Of a DNA stretch of 64,000 bases, positions 37,517 through 47,846 are shown in pieces (the first letter of the stretch is position 1; every line of letters starts with the position of its first letter). The notes under the pieces were generated by a model. That model was given only the letters and a program-made list of their open reading frames with translations, ran no database searches and was not told where the DNA came from. The DNA is from an uncultured Opitutia bacterium (GTDB taxonomy: Bacteria; Verrucomicrobiota; Verrucomicrobiia; Opitutales; Opitutaceae). A program made the position numbers and the translations under genes. The stretch is taken from assembly GCA_903877135.1 (NCBI GenBank), contig CAIRCN010000065.1, forward strand, positions 56,711 through 120,710, in the 5' to 3' direction.

Positions 37517-38804
37517 CTACTGCAGGTGCTGGATGATCGAGACGATGGGTAGGAAGAGCGCGATGACGATCGTGCCGACCATGACGGCCATAAGCACGAT
37601 CATGACCGGCTCAATCACCGAGGTGAGTGCCGCCACGGCGTTGTCGACCTCCTCGTCGTAGGTGTCGGCGATGCGGGCGAGCATGTCCGGCAGTGCGCCG
37701 GTCTCCTCACCGACTTCGATCATGCTGGTCACCATGCCGGGGAAAATACCTGTCGCCTCGAGCGGCTTGGTGACATCGTCGCCCTCCTTCACGCGATCGT
37801 GGACGACCTGCAGCGCGTCGGCGACATGGACGTCGCCGCTGGTATTGCGTGTTGACCAGCGCCTGCAAGATCGGCACGCCGCTCGCCAGCAACGTGCCAA
37901 AGGTGCGGGTGAAGCGCGCGATGGAGGCCTTGAGCACCAGATCGCCGGAGGAGCGGCAGCCGGATGAGCAGCCAGTCGGTGGCCCGCGTGCCGGGCGGCG
38001 TCCGGCGGAAGGCCAGAAAGGCGGCATAGAGGGCGAAGAGCAGGCTGGCGGCCACGAGGAAGTGGTTTTTCAGGAAATTGCTCACGCCGAGCACAAACAG
38101 CGTCAGCGTCGGCAGCTCCTGACCCTTGAGCAGGCCCACGAAGATTTGCTCGAACTTTGGTACCAAAAACACCATCAGCCCCGCCATAATCACAGTCGCC
38201 ACAATCACGATCAGCAGCGGATAAATCATCGCCGAATTCACCTTGTTCTTGGTGCGCTCGGCTCTTTCCATGAACCGCGCCAGCCGCTCCAGCACAGTGT
38301 CGAGCATGCACCCGGCCTCACCCGCCTTGACCATGGTGATGTAGAGGCGGTCGAACAGCCGCGCATACTGTGCGAGCCCGTCGGAAAAGCTGCCACCCGA
38401 CCGGATCGTGTCGGCCAGATTTTCCAGCACGGCCTTGAACCGCGGATTTTGCTCCTGCCGGGCGAGCACGCGAGGCTGCGGACGAGCGGCATCTTCGCCC
38501 TGACCAGCGTGGCGAGCTGCCGGGTGAACACCGCTAGCCCCTGCGTTGACAGCCCGCCCCAGCCCCCACGGGCGTTTCCGCCCGTTTCCCGGCGCGGCGC
38601 GGCGCGGGCCGGCCCGGTCGGCAGGGGCAGTTTCTTATTTCCGGCTAGCGCCGCCACCGAACCAGCCTCGGCGGTGAGCGACATGGGCGCGAGCCCGCGG
38701 GCTTTCAACTCGGCCGTGGCCTGTTCGGCGCTCGCGCTGTCGATCGTGCCTCCGCGTTCCCGGCCACTAGTCGACTCGATGGCGGTGTAGGTGAACTTGG
38801 GCAT
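37517..38804 (-). pseudogene. pilC: pilC/gspF inner-membrane platform gene with three frameshifts
   Basis: Starts MPKFTYTAIESTSGRERGG, 2 bp after the upstream pilB-like gene's stop. Similarity to PilC/GspF then continues in changing frames. At about 38470 one base seems lost (MPLVRSL then VLARQEQNPRFKAVLENLAD). At about 37950 one seems gained (LIRLPLL then [19 protein letters not shown]). At about 37851 another seems gained (LQALVNT then [13 protein letters not shown]). The rest runs in one frame through the family-typical [20 protein letters not shown] and last helix to IIQHLQ. None of the sites is a long homopolymer. With corrections it would be a normal-length protein of about 430 aa; as read it cannot make PilC. 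Confidence 0.85.
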
Positions 38805-38806
38805 GC

Positions 38807-40498
38807 TCAGGTGTATTTGACGACCTCTTCGATCGTCGTCGCGCCGTCGAAAATTGCGCGCAGCCCGTCGTCGCGCAACGTCCACATGCCCTGCTCGATC
38901 GCCTTCCGGCGAATGAACGGCGTCGGCGCCTTTTGCACCACGAGATCGCGCACCGCCTCGGTCATCATCAGCCACTCGTAAATGCCCAAGCATCCGCGGT
39001 AGCCCGTCTGGTTGCAGTGAGCGCAGTCCTGTCCGTAGGAAAAGTGCTGGTCGCCCACGCTCGCGTAAGGAATCCCCAGTTGTTGCAGCATCGCCGCCGG
39101 CGGGTCGTAGGTCGGGCGGCATTGGGGGCAAATCCGGCTCACGAGCCACTGCGCCATCACCGCTTCGAGGGTCGAAGCGGTGAGGAACGGCTCCACGCCC
39201 ATGTCGATCAGGCGCGTGATGGCGTCCGGCGCGTCGTTGGTATGGAGAGTCGAGAGCACGAGGTGGCCGGTTAGCGAGGCTTGGATGGCGATCTGCACCG
39301 TCTCAAGGTCGCGGATTTCGCCCACCATGATGACGTCGGGGTCCTGGCGCAAAAAAGAGCGGAGCGCCCCGGCGAACGTCAGACCCACGAGCGGATTCAC
39401 CGACACCTGCATGATGCCGTCAAACTCGTATTTCACCGGGTCCTCCGCGGTGAGGAGCTTGAGGTCGGGGTGGTTAATGACGCGCCGGCCGCTGTAGAGC
39501 GTGGTAGTCTTGCCGGATCCGGTCGGGCCGGTGACGATGAAGATGCCGTTCGGCCGCCGGATGATTTCGTGGATGCCGTTGAACACATCCTCCGGCAGGC
39601 CGAGCTGTGTGAGGTCGAGCTGCACGGCTGACTGATCGAGCACGCGCAGCACCACGCTCTCGCCGAACTGCGTGGGCAGCGTCGAGACGCGGAGGTCGAC
39701 CGCACGACCGGCGATGGTGAGCTTGATGCGACCGTTCTGGGGCACGCGCCGCTCGGCGATGTCGAGGTTGGCGAGCACCTTCAGACGCGAGGTAATCGAG
39801 AGGGCGAGCGCCTTCGGCGGCGCCATTTCGTAGAGCGCGCCGTCGATCAGGCAGCGGATTTTGAATTCTAGTTCGAACGACTCAAAGTGAATGTCGTTCG
39901 CCTTGTCGCGGATCGCCTAGCCGAGGACGAGGTTGACGAAGCGGATGATGGGCGTCTTCCCCGCCATTGCCTCGATGTCCGTCGTCGACAGTTCCCGCTC
40001 CTCCTCTTCCGACAGCGGCTTGTCGCCTATCTCGCGCAACAGTTCGTCGAGACTAGCCTCGTCCTCGCCGTAATTGAGCTTGATCAGCGCCTCGATGCGT
40101 GCGGGGTCGCCCACGACGAGCCGCACGTCGCGGCCCAGCGCGAAGGTGAGGTCTTCGATGATCTGGCTGTTGAAGGGATCAACCGCGAGTAGGTCCACGC
40201 TCTGGGCATCGGCCCATAGCGGAATGGCACCGTAGGTGCGGGCGAGGTTGGCGGGTAGCATCGCGATGGTTTCGGCCGCCAGCGAGGCCGGCGGCTCTGC
40301 CAGAAAAGTCCAGCCCAGCGACTGCGCCACGTGGCCGAGCAGCGCCGATTTTTCGATCAGGCCGAGATCGACGGCGAGATCCGCCAGCGACCGTCCGAAG
40401 GCTTTGTGCTCCTCCTGCAGTGCCTCCAACTGCTCGGTTTCCACCAACTGCCTGTCGCGCAACAGCTTATAGACGGCCTGGCTGTGACTCTCGAACAT
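38807..40498 (-). pseudogene. pilB: pilB/gspE-like assembly ATPase with an in-frame TAG at codon 194
   Basis: A single frame of 564 codons interrupted once, by TAG at 39919-39917. Before it lies the GspE/PilB N-terminal domain (MFESHSQAVYKLLRDRQLV ... TPIIRFVNLVLG). After it the family continues without shift ([21 protein letters not shown]), then Walker [13 protein letters not shown], the Asp box, [27 protein letters not shown] and the tetracysteine CPQC...CAHC. A C-to-T change of a Gln CAG would explain it. A downstream ATG at 39826 could yield a 339-aa fragment lacking the whole N-domain. Starts 18 bp after the pilT stop. Confidence 0.88.
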
Positions 40499-40516
40499 GC
40501 GGCAGGCGGCAGACGC

Positions 40517-41599
40517 TCAAAGCTCCTTCAGCTTTGCACCCATGCCGAGAAGCTTTTCCCGCATGACAACTGGATCCTGGGCCTTTTCCACGCACTCGTC
40601 GGCACTGACGAGTTCGCGGTTGAACAGGCTCATCAAGTGCGTGTCCATCGTGATCATGCCGAGGTTGGCGCCGGTCTGGATGTCGGACGGGATGCGGAAG
40701 GTCTTGTTTTCGCGGATGAGCGAGGCGATGGACGAGGTGCTGACCATGATCTCGTAGCCGGCGATACGGCCCCCACCTATTTTCTTACACAGCACCTGGG
40801 CAATGACAGCCTGGATCGAGGACGCCAGCTGCGTGCGGATCATGTCTTTCATGTTGGCGGGAAACGCATCGACGATGCGGTCGATGGTCTTCGCGGCGCT
40901 ATTGGTGTGGAGCGTGCCGAACACCAAGTGACCGGTCTCGGCCGCGCTGATGGCGGCCTCGATCGTCTCTAGGTCGCGCATTTCGCCGACGAGGATGATG
41001 TCGGGGTCCTGACGCAGGGCACGGCGGATGGCCTCGGCGAAGTTGGGGACGTCCGAGCCGATTTCACGCTGGGTGACAATGCAGCGCTTGTGGTTGTGGT
41101 AATACTCGATCGGATCCTCGATGGTGATGATGTGGCCATCGCGGTTTTCGTTCACGTAGTTGATCATCGACGCGAGGGTCGTCGATTTGCCCGAGCCGGT
41201 CGGCCCAGTGACAAGGATGAGCCCGCGGGGCCGGTAGAGGAGCTCACGAATCTTGTCGGGCAGGCCGAGGTCGCGCAGGCCAAACATTTTGTAGGGAATC
41301 TGGCGCAGAACCATGCCGTAATTGCCCTTGGCCTTCAGCACGGAGACGCGGAACCGCGCCTTCTCGCCGAACGCGAAACCGAAATCGGAGCCGCCGTTGA
41401 GCTTTACGTTGCTGATGTGGTGGTCCGGTGTAATCGAGAGCATCAGCTTCTCGGTGTCAGCGGGCGTGAGGTTGGGCCCATCGATCGGCGTCATGCTACC
41501 GCTGAGGCGGAGCGTCGGCGCCTGACCTACCTGGAGGTGGAGATCCGAGGCGTTTTGCTCGACGACGAGATCGAGCAGTTCACTCATTTCATAGCTCAT
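40517..41599 (-). CDS. pilT: Twitching motility retraction ATPase PilT
   Basis: A 360-aa hexameric ATPase that pulls back type IV pili. The start is the ATG giving [20 protein letters not shown]; the frame extends upstream but that part is antisense or shadow. Walker A is [16 protein letters not shown] (about residue 134), the Asp box/Walker [17 protein letters not shown], the His box [15 protein letters not shown], and the C-terminal retraction motif region [18 protein letters not shown] is present. Fully intact, in contrast to its neighbours pilB (both copies) and pilC. Confidence 0.94.
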   Translation of the reverse strand: MSYEMSELLDLVVEQNASDLHLQVGQAPTLRLSGSMTPIDGPNLTPADTEKLMLSITPDHHISNVKLNGGSDFGFAFGEKARFRVSVLKAKGNYGMVLRQIPYKMFGLRDLGLPDKIRELLYRPRGLILVTGPTGSGKSTTLASMINYVNENRDGHIITIEDPIEYYHNHKRCIVTQREIGSDVPNFAEAIRRALRQDPDIILVGEMRDLETIEAAISAAETGHLVFGTLHTNSAAKTIDRIVDAFPANMKDMIRTQLASSIQAVIAQVLCKKIGGGRIAGYEIMVSTSSIASLIRENKTFRIPSDIQTGANLGMITMDTHLMSLFNRELVSADECVEKAQDPVVMREKLLGMGAKLKEL

Positions 41600-41673
41600 G
41601 GTAACGTCCTTTCGAGACCGGGCGCAGGGCGGGCGACGGCTTGGTGGGTGGGTGGTGCATACGGGGCAGCGGA

Positions 41674-43416
41674 TCAGTTCGCATCGCCAACAGTGATGGA
41701 GACGACTTCTTCGATGGTGGTCAAACCTGCGCTGGCCTTTCGGGCGCCATCCTCGCGCATAGTGCGCATACCGATGGTGCGGGCCTTTTCCCGTAGCCGG
41801 GCCGAGCTTGCCTGCTCGTAGATCATGCGCTCGATCTCGTCGGTCACCACGAAGATTTCGAAGATGCCCATGCGCCCGCGGTAGCCGGTTCCGTGGCATT
41901 CGGGGCATCCCGCGCCTTTCTTGAACTGCGCCCCGGCGAGTTGACCAGGCAACAGCGCGAGGTTGAGCGAACGTAGTTCCGAGGCAGTGGGATGGTGCGG
42001 CGCGCGGCAATTGGGGCAGACCTTGCGCACCAGTCGCTGCGCCATGACGCCACGCAGCGCGGTCGAGACCAGAAATGGTTTCACGCCAGTGTCGAGGAGC
42101 CGTGTGCCGGCGCCCGGCGCATCGTTGGTGTGGAGCGTCGAGAACACCATGTGGCCGGTGAGCGAGGCGTTGATGGCGATCTCCGCCATTTCGAGGTCGC
42201 GAATTTCGCCGATCATGACGATGTTCGGTGCTTGCCGGAGCATCGCGCGCAACGCCGAGGCGAACGTCATGCCGACCTCCTTCCGCACGGGCACCTGGTT
42301 GATACCGGTGACCTGATACTCCACCGGATCCTCGACGGTGATGATCTTGCGGTCGGGCTTGTTGATGTAGTGCAAACACCCGTAGAGCGTGGTGGTCTTG
42401 CCGGAGCCCGTCGGGCCGGTGACGAGCAGGATGCCGTCGGGCAGTGTGATGAGCCGCTCGAAGGCCGCCTGGTCGTCGCTGAAGAACCCGAGCTCGGGCA
42501 AGCCGAGTTGCAGGCCGGCTTTGTCGAGGATGCGCATGACGATGCTCTCGCCGTGCACCGTCGGTAGTGAGGAGACACGCAGGTCGAGCGACCGGCCACC
42601 GACGGTGATCTGGATGCGCCCGTCCTGAGGAATGCGTTTTTCGGCGATGCTGATGTTCGCCATGATCTTCAGCCGGGGAATGATCGCGAGCTGTAGGCGC
42701 TTGGGCGGGTTCTCCACCTCTAGCAGGACGCCGTCGATCCGGTAGCGCACCCGGAAGCGTTTTTCCAAAGGCTCGAGGTGTATGTCCGACACGCGCCGCT
42801 GGATGGCCTCGGAAATGATCGAGTGGACGAGTCTGATGATCGGCGCATCCGAATCTTCAGGCGTGTCCGCGCCCGCTGCGGGCGGTGTGACGCCCGAATC
42901 GACCGACTCCTCTGCCTCAGGCACGGCGAAGTTGGTCAGCAACTGGTCCAGGGAGCCGGCTTCCCCGCCGTAGCTGCGGTTGATCGCCCGCGCAATATCC
43001 TCCGCCGTTGCGACAACTGGCATGATGGTCAGTTTCAGCATGTGGCTGAGGCTGTCGATGCCGTCAGTGTCGAGGGGGTAGCTGATCGCCACGCGCAGGG
43101 CCGCACCTTCCCGGCCGAGCGGCATCAGCCGGTAGCGGGCCGCCAGCGCCCGCGGCACCTGCGCGAGCACGTCGGCCGGCACACGGAGTGCGCCCAAGTT
43201 GGCAAATTCCATGCCGAACTAGGCCGCCAGCAGCCGAGCGATGCGCACAGCGTCGAGCGCCCCCGCCGCCATCAGGACGTCCAACAGCCTGGGCGGCGCC
43301 GTCGTTGCCCCGGCGTGGGCGGCAACGCTGGCCCTCGCAGAGGCGAGCTGTTCGGCACTCACTATCCCCTGCTCGACGGCAAGCTGCAGGACAAATTCGT
43401 TGGCCGGGGTGGTCAC
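41674..43416 (-). pseudogene. pilB: pilB/gspE-like extension ATPase with an in-frame TAG at codon 66
   Basis: The family frame begins at a GTG at 43416 (MTTPANEFVLQLAVEQGIVS) and runs 581 codons with one interruption, TAG at 43221-43219, between RIARLLAA and [18 protein letters not shown]. The rest is complete: [17 protein letters not shown], Walker [43 protein letters not shown] and cysteine pairs CPNC...CPEC. An ATG only 6 bp past the TAG (43212) would give a 512-aa protein missing just part of the N-terminal domain, so function may survive by re-initiation. It follows rho by 22 bp. Confidence 0.82.
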
Positions 43417-43438
43417 GAGAACGTGCTGCCAGCGTGCG

Positions 43439-45340
43439 CTAACGGTTCAGGCCCAGCAAAAACTCGGCGTTAGATTTCGTCTTCCGCAGCCGGGTGATCA
43501 GCATTTCCATCGACTCGATGGGACCGAGGCCCTGCATCGCGCGCCGGAGGCCGTAAATGCGCTGGAGTTCCTCGGGGTGGTAAATGAGTTCCTCTTTTCG
43601 GGTGCCCGAACGATCGATGTTGATCGCGGGAAAAATCCGGCGCTCGACGAGGCCGCGGTCGAGGTGGAGTTCGCTGTTACCCGTGCCCTTGAACTCCTCG
43701 AAGATGATTTCGTCCATGCGGCTGCCGGTGTCGATCAGCGCACTCGCGATGATCGTGAGACTGCCGCCGCCCTCGATGTTGCGCGCCGAGCCGAAGAAAC
43801 GCTTTGGTTTTTGCAGCGCGTTGGATTCGAGGCCCCCCGACATGGTTTTGCCCTGGTTGCCCGTGAGGGCGTTGTAGGCGCGAGCAAGACGTGTGATCGA
43901 ATCGAGCAAAATGACGACATGGGCACCGTGCTCGACGAGTCGGCGGGCTTTTTCGATCACCATTTCGGCGCAATGCACATGGCTCTCGGGCGTCTCGTCG
44001 AAGGTTGACGACACCACCTCGCCCTTCGTGTGGCGTCGGAAATCCGTGACTTCCTCCGGTCGCTCGTCGATGAGCAGCAAAATGAGCTTGGCCTGCGGAC
44101 TGTTCGCCGTGATCGAGTTGGCGATGTTCTGCAGCAGCACGGTTTTGCCCGTGCGCGGCGGCGCCACGATCAGGCCGCGCTGGCCGAAGCCGATCGGCGT
44201 GAGGATGTCCACGGCGCGCATCGAGACGTCCTTCTGGACCTCCGGCGCCTCGAGCAAAATGCGCTGCAACGGATAATACGGAATCAGTTCCTCGAACGGA
44301 ACGATTTTGGCAATCTCTTCCGGATCGAGCCCCATGACCCGTTCGATGCGGAGCACTGACGGGCAGCGTTCGCCGGTGAGCGGCGCCTGTAGCAGCACCT
44401 CAACTTGATGACCGCGCTTGAGCCCGAAGCGCTTAATCAGGCTCTCCGATAGGAAGGGATCCTCCGGATAGAGCCGGTAGTTGACATGCTCGTGCACCAC
44501 GAAACACCCGCGGTCCGTCTGGTCGATGTAACCCCGGTCGCGAATCGGGCGTTTCGCGTCGGCGGCTGCACTCAGGATCTGCGCCAGCAACTGCCGGCGA
44601 TTCGGGGCCCCCTCGAACGTGATGCCCGTCTTCCGGGCATACGCCGTGAGCTCAAACAACGTCAGCGCGTAAATATCGTTGAGAAAGACCGGTTCGCCAC
44701 CACCTGAGGAAACCTCCGTGGCCAGCGCATCCAATGCCGTCAGGTCGGAAAAACGAGACGGATTTGGTAGATCGCCAAAAATCGGCGCGTTGCTCGGCGG
44801 CGGAGGTTGCGGCGGGAGCTGCTCCCGCGGCTGGGCGCCACCCGCGCCCTGCTGCCAAGGTGTACCGGGCTGCCACGGGCCACCGCCATGGCGGCCGCGC
44901 TTGCGCTTGTTGCGTTTCCAAAACCCGCGGTCGCCGCGTTCCGACCAATCGCCTTGGTTTTGGTCGCCGCCGTTGCCGGGGCGTTGTTCGCCCGGGTTAG
45001 CTGCCGGCCCAGGCTCGGACGCAGCGGGAGCATAAACTTCGGAGGCCGGCGGGACACTCATCATCGGTTTCGACTCGGACACCGGCTTGGATTCAACGAC
45101 TGCCGCCGATGGCGGCTCAGGGGGAGGCACGGGAGCGCGGACTGGCTCGGGCGCCGGGGTCGGTGCCGGCGGCGATTCCGTCGGCACTAGCACGGGGGAG
45201 GGTGAGCTGGAAGCGGCGACGGACTTTCGGGCACCGGATCTCGGTTTGGTAGTGCGTCGACGCACGGTTTTCTTGTCCGGCGTGGATTCTGAGCCTGGCG
45301 TGGAAGCAGACGAGTCGGCGTTCGTGGGAGAGTTATCCAT
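43439..45340 (-). CDS. rho: Transcription termination factor Rho, long form with N-terminal extension
   Basis: A 633-aa Rho. Residues 1-190 are low-complexity, rich in Pro, Ser, Ala and Glu, with a basic Arg/Lys/Gly patch ([15 protein letters not shown]); such extensions help RNA or condensate behaviour in other high-GC bacteria. Then come a Rho_N-like helix bundle ([17 protein letters not shown]), the RNA-binding fold ([16 protein letters not shown]), Walker [36 protein letters not shown]-loop [21 protein letters not shown] and the R-loop [22 protein letters not shown]. The motifs match E. coli Rho better than the short paralogue at 28482. It sits between coaE and pilB on the same strand. 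Confidence 0.93.
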   Translation of the reverse strand: MDNSPTNADSSASTPGSESTPDKKTVRRRTTKPRSGARKSVAASSSPSPVLVPTESPPAPTPAPEPVRAPVPPPEPPSAAVVESKPVSESKPMMSVPPASEVYAPAASEPGPAANPGEQRPGNGGDQNQGDWSERGDRGFWKRNKRKRGRHGGGPWQPGTPWQQGAGGAQPREQLPPQPPPPSNAPIFGDLPNPSRFSDLTALDALATEVSSGGGEPVFLNDIYALTLFELTAYARKTGITFEGAPNRRQLLAQILSAAADAKRPIRDRGYIDQTDRGCFVVHEHVNYRLYPEDPFLSESLIKRFGLKRGHQVEVLLQAPLTGERCPSVLRIERVMGLDPEEIAKIVPFEELIPYYPLQRILLEAPEVQKDVSMRAVDILTPIGFGQRGLIVAPPRTGKTVLLQNIANSITANSPQAKLILLLIDERPEEVTDFRRHTKGEVVSSTFDETPESHVHCAEMVIEKARRLVEHGAHVVILLDSITRLARAYNALTGNQGKTMSGGLESNALQKPKRFFGSARNIEGGGSLTIIASALIDTGSRMDEIIFEEFKGTGNSELHLDRGLVERRIFPAINIDRSGTRKEELIYHPEELQRIYGLRRAMQGLGPIESMEMLITRLRKTKSNAEFLLGLNR

Positions 45341-45400
45341 GTTGTTCGATGGCCAAATTTAAAATACGGATGCGGGAAATACCGGCTGTCGCCGGGAATC

Positions 45401-45985
45401 TCAACGCCCAACCGTCAACGAACCGATGAGCTGGTCAACTTGGTCTTGGAGGAATTCGGGCGAGCCTTCGTTCCACAGGACAAAATCAGCCTGTTCGATC
45501 TTTTGCTCTAATGGCAGTTGCTTGGAAATTCGTTGCTCGGCGAGCGCGTGAGGGAGTCCGCGCAGCTCCAGTCGGGCGAGTTGCTGGCCATGAGAACAGG
45601 CGACGCACACCGTGAAATCAAACCAATTCTCCAAATTCTTCTCGAATAGCAACGGCACCTCGACGGTCCAGGCCACGTTCGACTCCGCCGCAAAGGTCGC
45701 CCGCCATAGATCGAAAAGGACCGGGTGGGTCAGTTCTTCTAACCACAGCCGGACGGCATTGTCGGTGAATACGCGCTCCCCCAACCAGACCCGGTTCACC
45801 GTCCCGTCCGCCGCCATCACTTCAGAACCAAATCGCTGCTGTAATTTCTGCTGCACCCGCGCATCGGTCAGCACTTGGTCCCGGACAAGAGCATCGGAAT
45901 CGAGCCGCCGCCAGCCATGGTCTTCGAACAGGCCCGCCACGGTCGACTTGCCGCAACCGATACCTCCGGTGATGCCAATTCTCAT
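45401..45985 (-). CDS. coaE: Dephospho-CoA kinase
   Basis: A 194-aa enzyme for the last step of coenzyme A synthesis. The start is the ATG giving MRIGITGGIGCGKSTVA, which contains the P-loop; a longer frame would add 20 residues upstream. Other marks are RRLDSDALVRDQV, EELTHPVLF, VEVPLLFEKNLENWFD and SKQLPLEQKIEQADFVLWN. It is followed 60 bp later by the long rho, an arrangement that suggests cotranscription. Divergent from the HD-domain gene. Confidence 0.93.
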   Translation of the reverse strand: MRIGITGGIGCGKSTVAGLFEDHGWRRLDSDALVRDQVLTDARVQQKLQQRFGSEVMAADGTVNRVWLGERVFTDNAVRLWLEELTHPVLFDLWRATFAAESNVAWTVEVPLLFEKNLENWFDFTVCVACSHGQQLARLELRGLPHALAEQRISKQLPLEQKIEQADFVLWNEGSPEFLQDQVDQLIGSLTVGR

Positions 45986-46094
45986 ATAGGGATTGTCCTT
46001 CAGCTTTCGACTTGCGCCATCTAGTCGCAAATACTTAATTGCCACATGCTCTACCTGAGCGCGGGTGAAGGACTACCCTAATATTACCACCACG

Positions 46095-46949
46095 ATGTTT
46101 CCGCCTGCCGACACCAAGAGTGCCATCGCGACTTCCAATCTGGTTCGCGAGAAGTTTCTCTTCCTGTTTCCTGGCGAGGAGCCCAAACTCCTCGGCCCGA
46201 TTTTTCAGGATGTAGAGCGGCTCTTCAACGGCAGCCACCCCGATTACTGTCCCATCGATCTACGCTACCATGATCTTGAACATACGTTGCAGGCCACCGT
46301 GTGCCTCGCCCGGATTTTCGAGGGTTGCCAAAATTCCTCTGCATCGATACAGCTGACATCACGCCACTTCGAGCTCGGCATGGTCGGCGTGCTGCTGCAC
46401 GACACCGGCTACCTCAAGTTGCGTTCGGATCGCCAGGGCACCGGCGCGAAATACACCTATTGCCACGTCTTGCGGAGCTGTGCGTTCGCTGCCTCCTATC
46501 TGCCGACCCTTGGCGTGAACGAGACTGAGCTCTCCGGTGTGCTGGGCGCAATCAGTTGCACCGGCCCCACCAAGAATATCAGCCGGCTCCATTTCCGCGA
46601 TCCCACCGAGCGCTTCATTGGGCACGCACTGGCTTCCGCCGACTATCTCGGCCAGATGGCCGCGGCGGATTATCCCGACGAATTGGAGGTTCTCTACCGC
46701 GAATTCCTCGAATCGGACAATTTCGTCCAAGTCCCTGAGTCCAAACGTGCTTTCCAATCCGCGCGCGATCTCATCCAGAGGACGCCGCGATTTTGGTCGC
46801 AGGTCGTGCGGCCCAAGCTAGAAAATGACTTCAGCGGAGTCTATCATTTCCTCGCGACGCCTTACCCGAACGGGACCAATGCCTACGTGCAGGCGGTCGA
46901 GAGAAACATCGCGCTCATCGGACGTCGCATCGTAGAAAGCGGCGCATAA
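46095..46949 (+). CDS. HD-domain metal-dependent phosphohydrolase-like protein
   Basis: A 284-aa protein from the ATG at 46095 (MFPPADTKSAIATSN); a GTG 30 bp upstream is possible. An HD/PDE-like signature is visible: RYHDLEHTLQATV, GVLLHDTGYLKL and CHVLRSCAFAASYL, with FIGHALASADYLGQM further on. The set H...HD...H...D fits phosphodiesterase-type HD domains (a cyclic-nucleotide PDE-like fold). No sensor domain is attached. Monocistronic; substrate unknown. Confidence 0.75.
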   Translation: MFPPADTKSAIATSNLVREKFLFLFPGEEPKLLGPIFQDVERLFNGSHPDYCPIDLRYHDLEHTLQATVCLARIFEGCQNSSASIQLTSRHFELGMVGVLLHDTGYLKLRSDRQGTGAKYTYCHVLRSCAFAASYLPTLGVNETELSGVLGAISCTGPTKNISRLHFRDPTERFIGHALASADYLGQMAAADYPDELEVLYREFLESDNFVQVPESKRAFQSARDLIQRTPRFWSQVVRPKLENDFSGVYHFLATPYPNGTNAYVQAVERNIALIGRRIVESGA

Positions 46950-46983
46950 ATAAAGCTGCCCGGCGCTGGCTTATTTTTAGATC

Positions 46984-47317
46984 ATGCTGGCCACCATCGC
47001 CTCCGCCGCGCTGCAGGGCATCGATGCCGCGCTCGTGCACGTCGAGGTCAACGCAGGCGAAGTCGGCGAGCCAAAACCGATCCTCGTCGGCCTGCCCGAT
47101 GCCGCTGTGAAGGAGTCTGACGACCGCGTGTTCTCCGCCCTGAGCAACAGCGGCTACCGTCCGCCACGCACGCGTACCACCATCAATCTGGCACCCGGCA
47201 ATCTGTGCAAAGAAGGCCCCTTCTACGACCTGCCGATCGCGCTCGGCATCCTTGCGGCCACCGGCCAACTCAGAGCCACTCATCTCGATGACTGGCTGAT
47301 TGCCGGAGAACTCAGCC
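46984..47317 (+). pseudogene. comM: Truncated comM/yifB (Mg-chelatase-like competence helicase), 5' fragment
   Basis: The first 110 or so codons match the N-terminal ChlI/Lon-like domain of ComM: MLATIASAALQGIDAALVHV, ILVGLPDAAVKESDDRVFSAL, TTINLAPGNLCKEGPFYDLP and LIAGELS. Similarity stops at about 47315, where GELxLDG would normally continue. From there to the next in-frame stop (47406) the bases are antisense to the PepSY gene's tail. The AAA+ and C-terminal domains, about 390 residues, are gone. ComM drives branch migration during natural transformation. Confidence 0.85.
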
Positions 47318-47368
47318 CTTCTCTTCCTTTTCCGCCTCTTCGTCGTCGTTGTCTTTTTCCTTCTTCGA

Positions 47369-47743
47369 TTATTTGGAGACCTCCTTGTCTTCTGCCGCTT
47401 CCTTAGCCTGAGCTTTGGGCGTTTCAACCGCCACCGCCACGATCTTCCCCACCTTCGCGTCAACCTGGACTTCGGTGATGTTCTTTGTGCCGGGAGTGGA
47501 GATATCGAACGACCAGATCAAGTGGCCGTTCTCTTCCTCGAGTTCGCTCGATTGCACTGTGCCGCCAAGAGCTTTTGTGAGTGCAAGTGCGCGAGCTTGC
47601 GCCACGGTGACCTTGACTTTGGCTAGAAGTTCGGCCTGAGCGGAGCCCTTCTTGGCAGATTCAGCCGCAAAGGCTTGGTTCAGAGTTGGACTTGAAAGGG
47701 CGCCGCAGATGAGGAGGGACGTGATGATGATTTTGCGCTTCAT
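47369..47743 (-). CDS. Exported PepSY-domain protein
   Basis: A 124-aa secreted or periplasmic protein. The start at 47743 gives a clear signal peptide (MKRKIIITSLLICGALSSPTL, cleavage near AFA-AES). One PepSY domain follows (AELLAKVKVTVAQARALALT ... IWSFDISTPGTKNITEVQVD ... GKIVAVAVE), then a charged Lys/Glu tail. PepSY domains often inhibit or chaperone peptidases. After the TAA the same frame stays open for 18 more, very charged codons (SKKEKDNDDEEAEKEEKG) to a TGA at 47314, as if the stop were a recent point change. The 3' end abuts the comM break. Confidence 0.82.
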   Translation of the reverse strand: MKRKIIITSLLICGALSSPTLNQAFAAESAKKGSAQAELLAKVKVTVAQARALALTKALGGTVQSSELEEENGHLIWSFDISTPGTKNITEVQVDAKVGKIVAVAVETPKAQAKEAAEDKEVSK

Positions 47744-47809
47744 GGATTTTATAGAAAGAGATCTGTTAGACAGACCTAGTAAATGGGCGTTTACGCCGGT
47801 TAGAAACTC

Positions 47810-47837
47810 GCACGGCACCTGCAGTGAGGGGCCGTGC
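47810..47837 (-). terminator. Hairpin after ggt, possible weak terminator
   Basis: GCACGGC at 47810-47816 pairs with GCCGTGC at 47831-47837 across a 14-base loop, a few bases past the ggt stop and upstream of the PepSY start. There is no convincing T-run, so factor-dependent termination or a processing site is as likely. Confidence 0.35.
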
Positions 47838-47846
47838 AGAGCAGAT

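Noticed and set aside
39917..43221. Reassignment of TAG to an amino acid, suggested by two in-frame ambers in pilB-like genes.
   Set aside because: ruvC, folA, hisF and the first enolase-superfamily gene all end with TAG at family-typical C-termini, so TAG is an ordinary stop in this genome.
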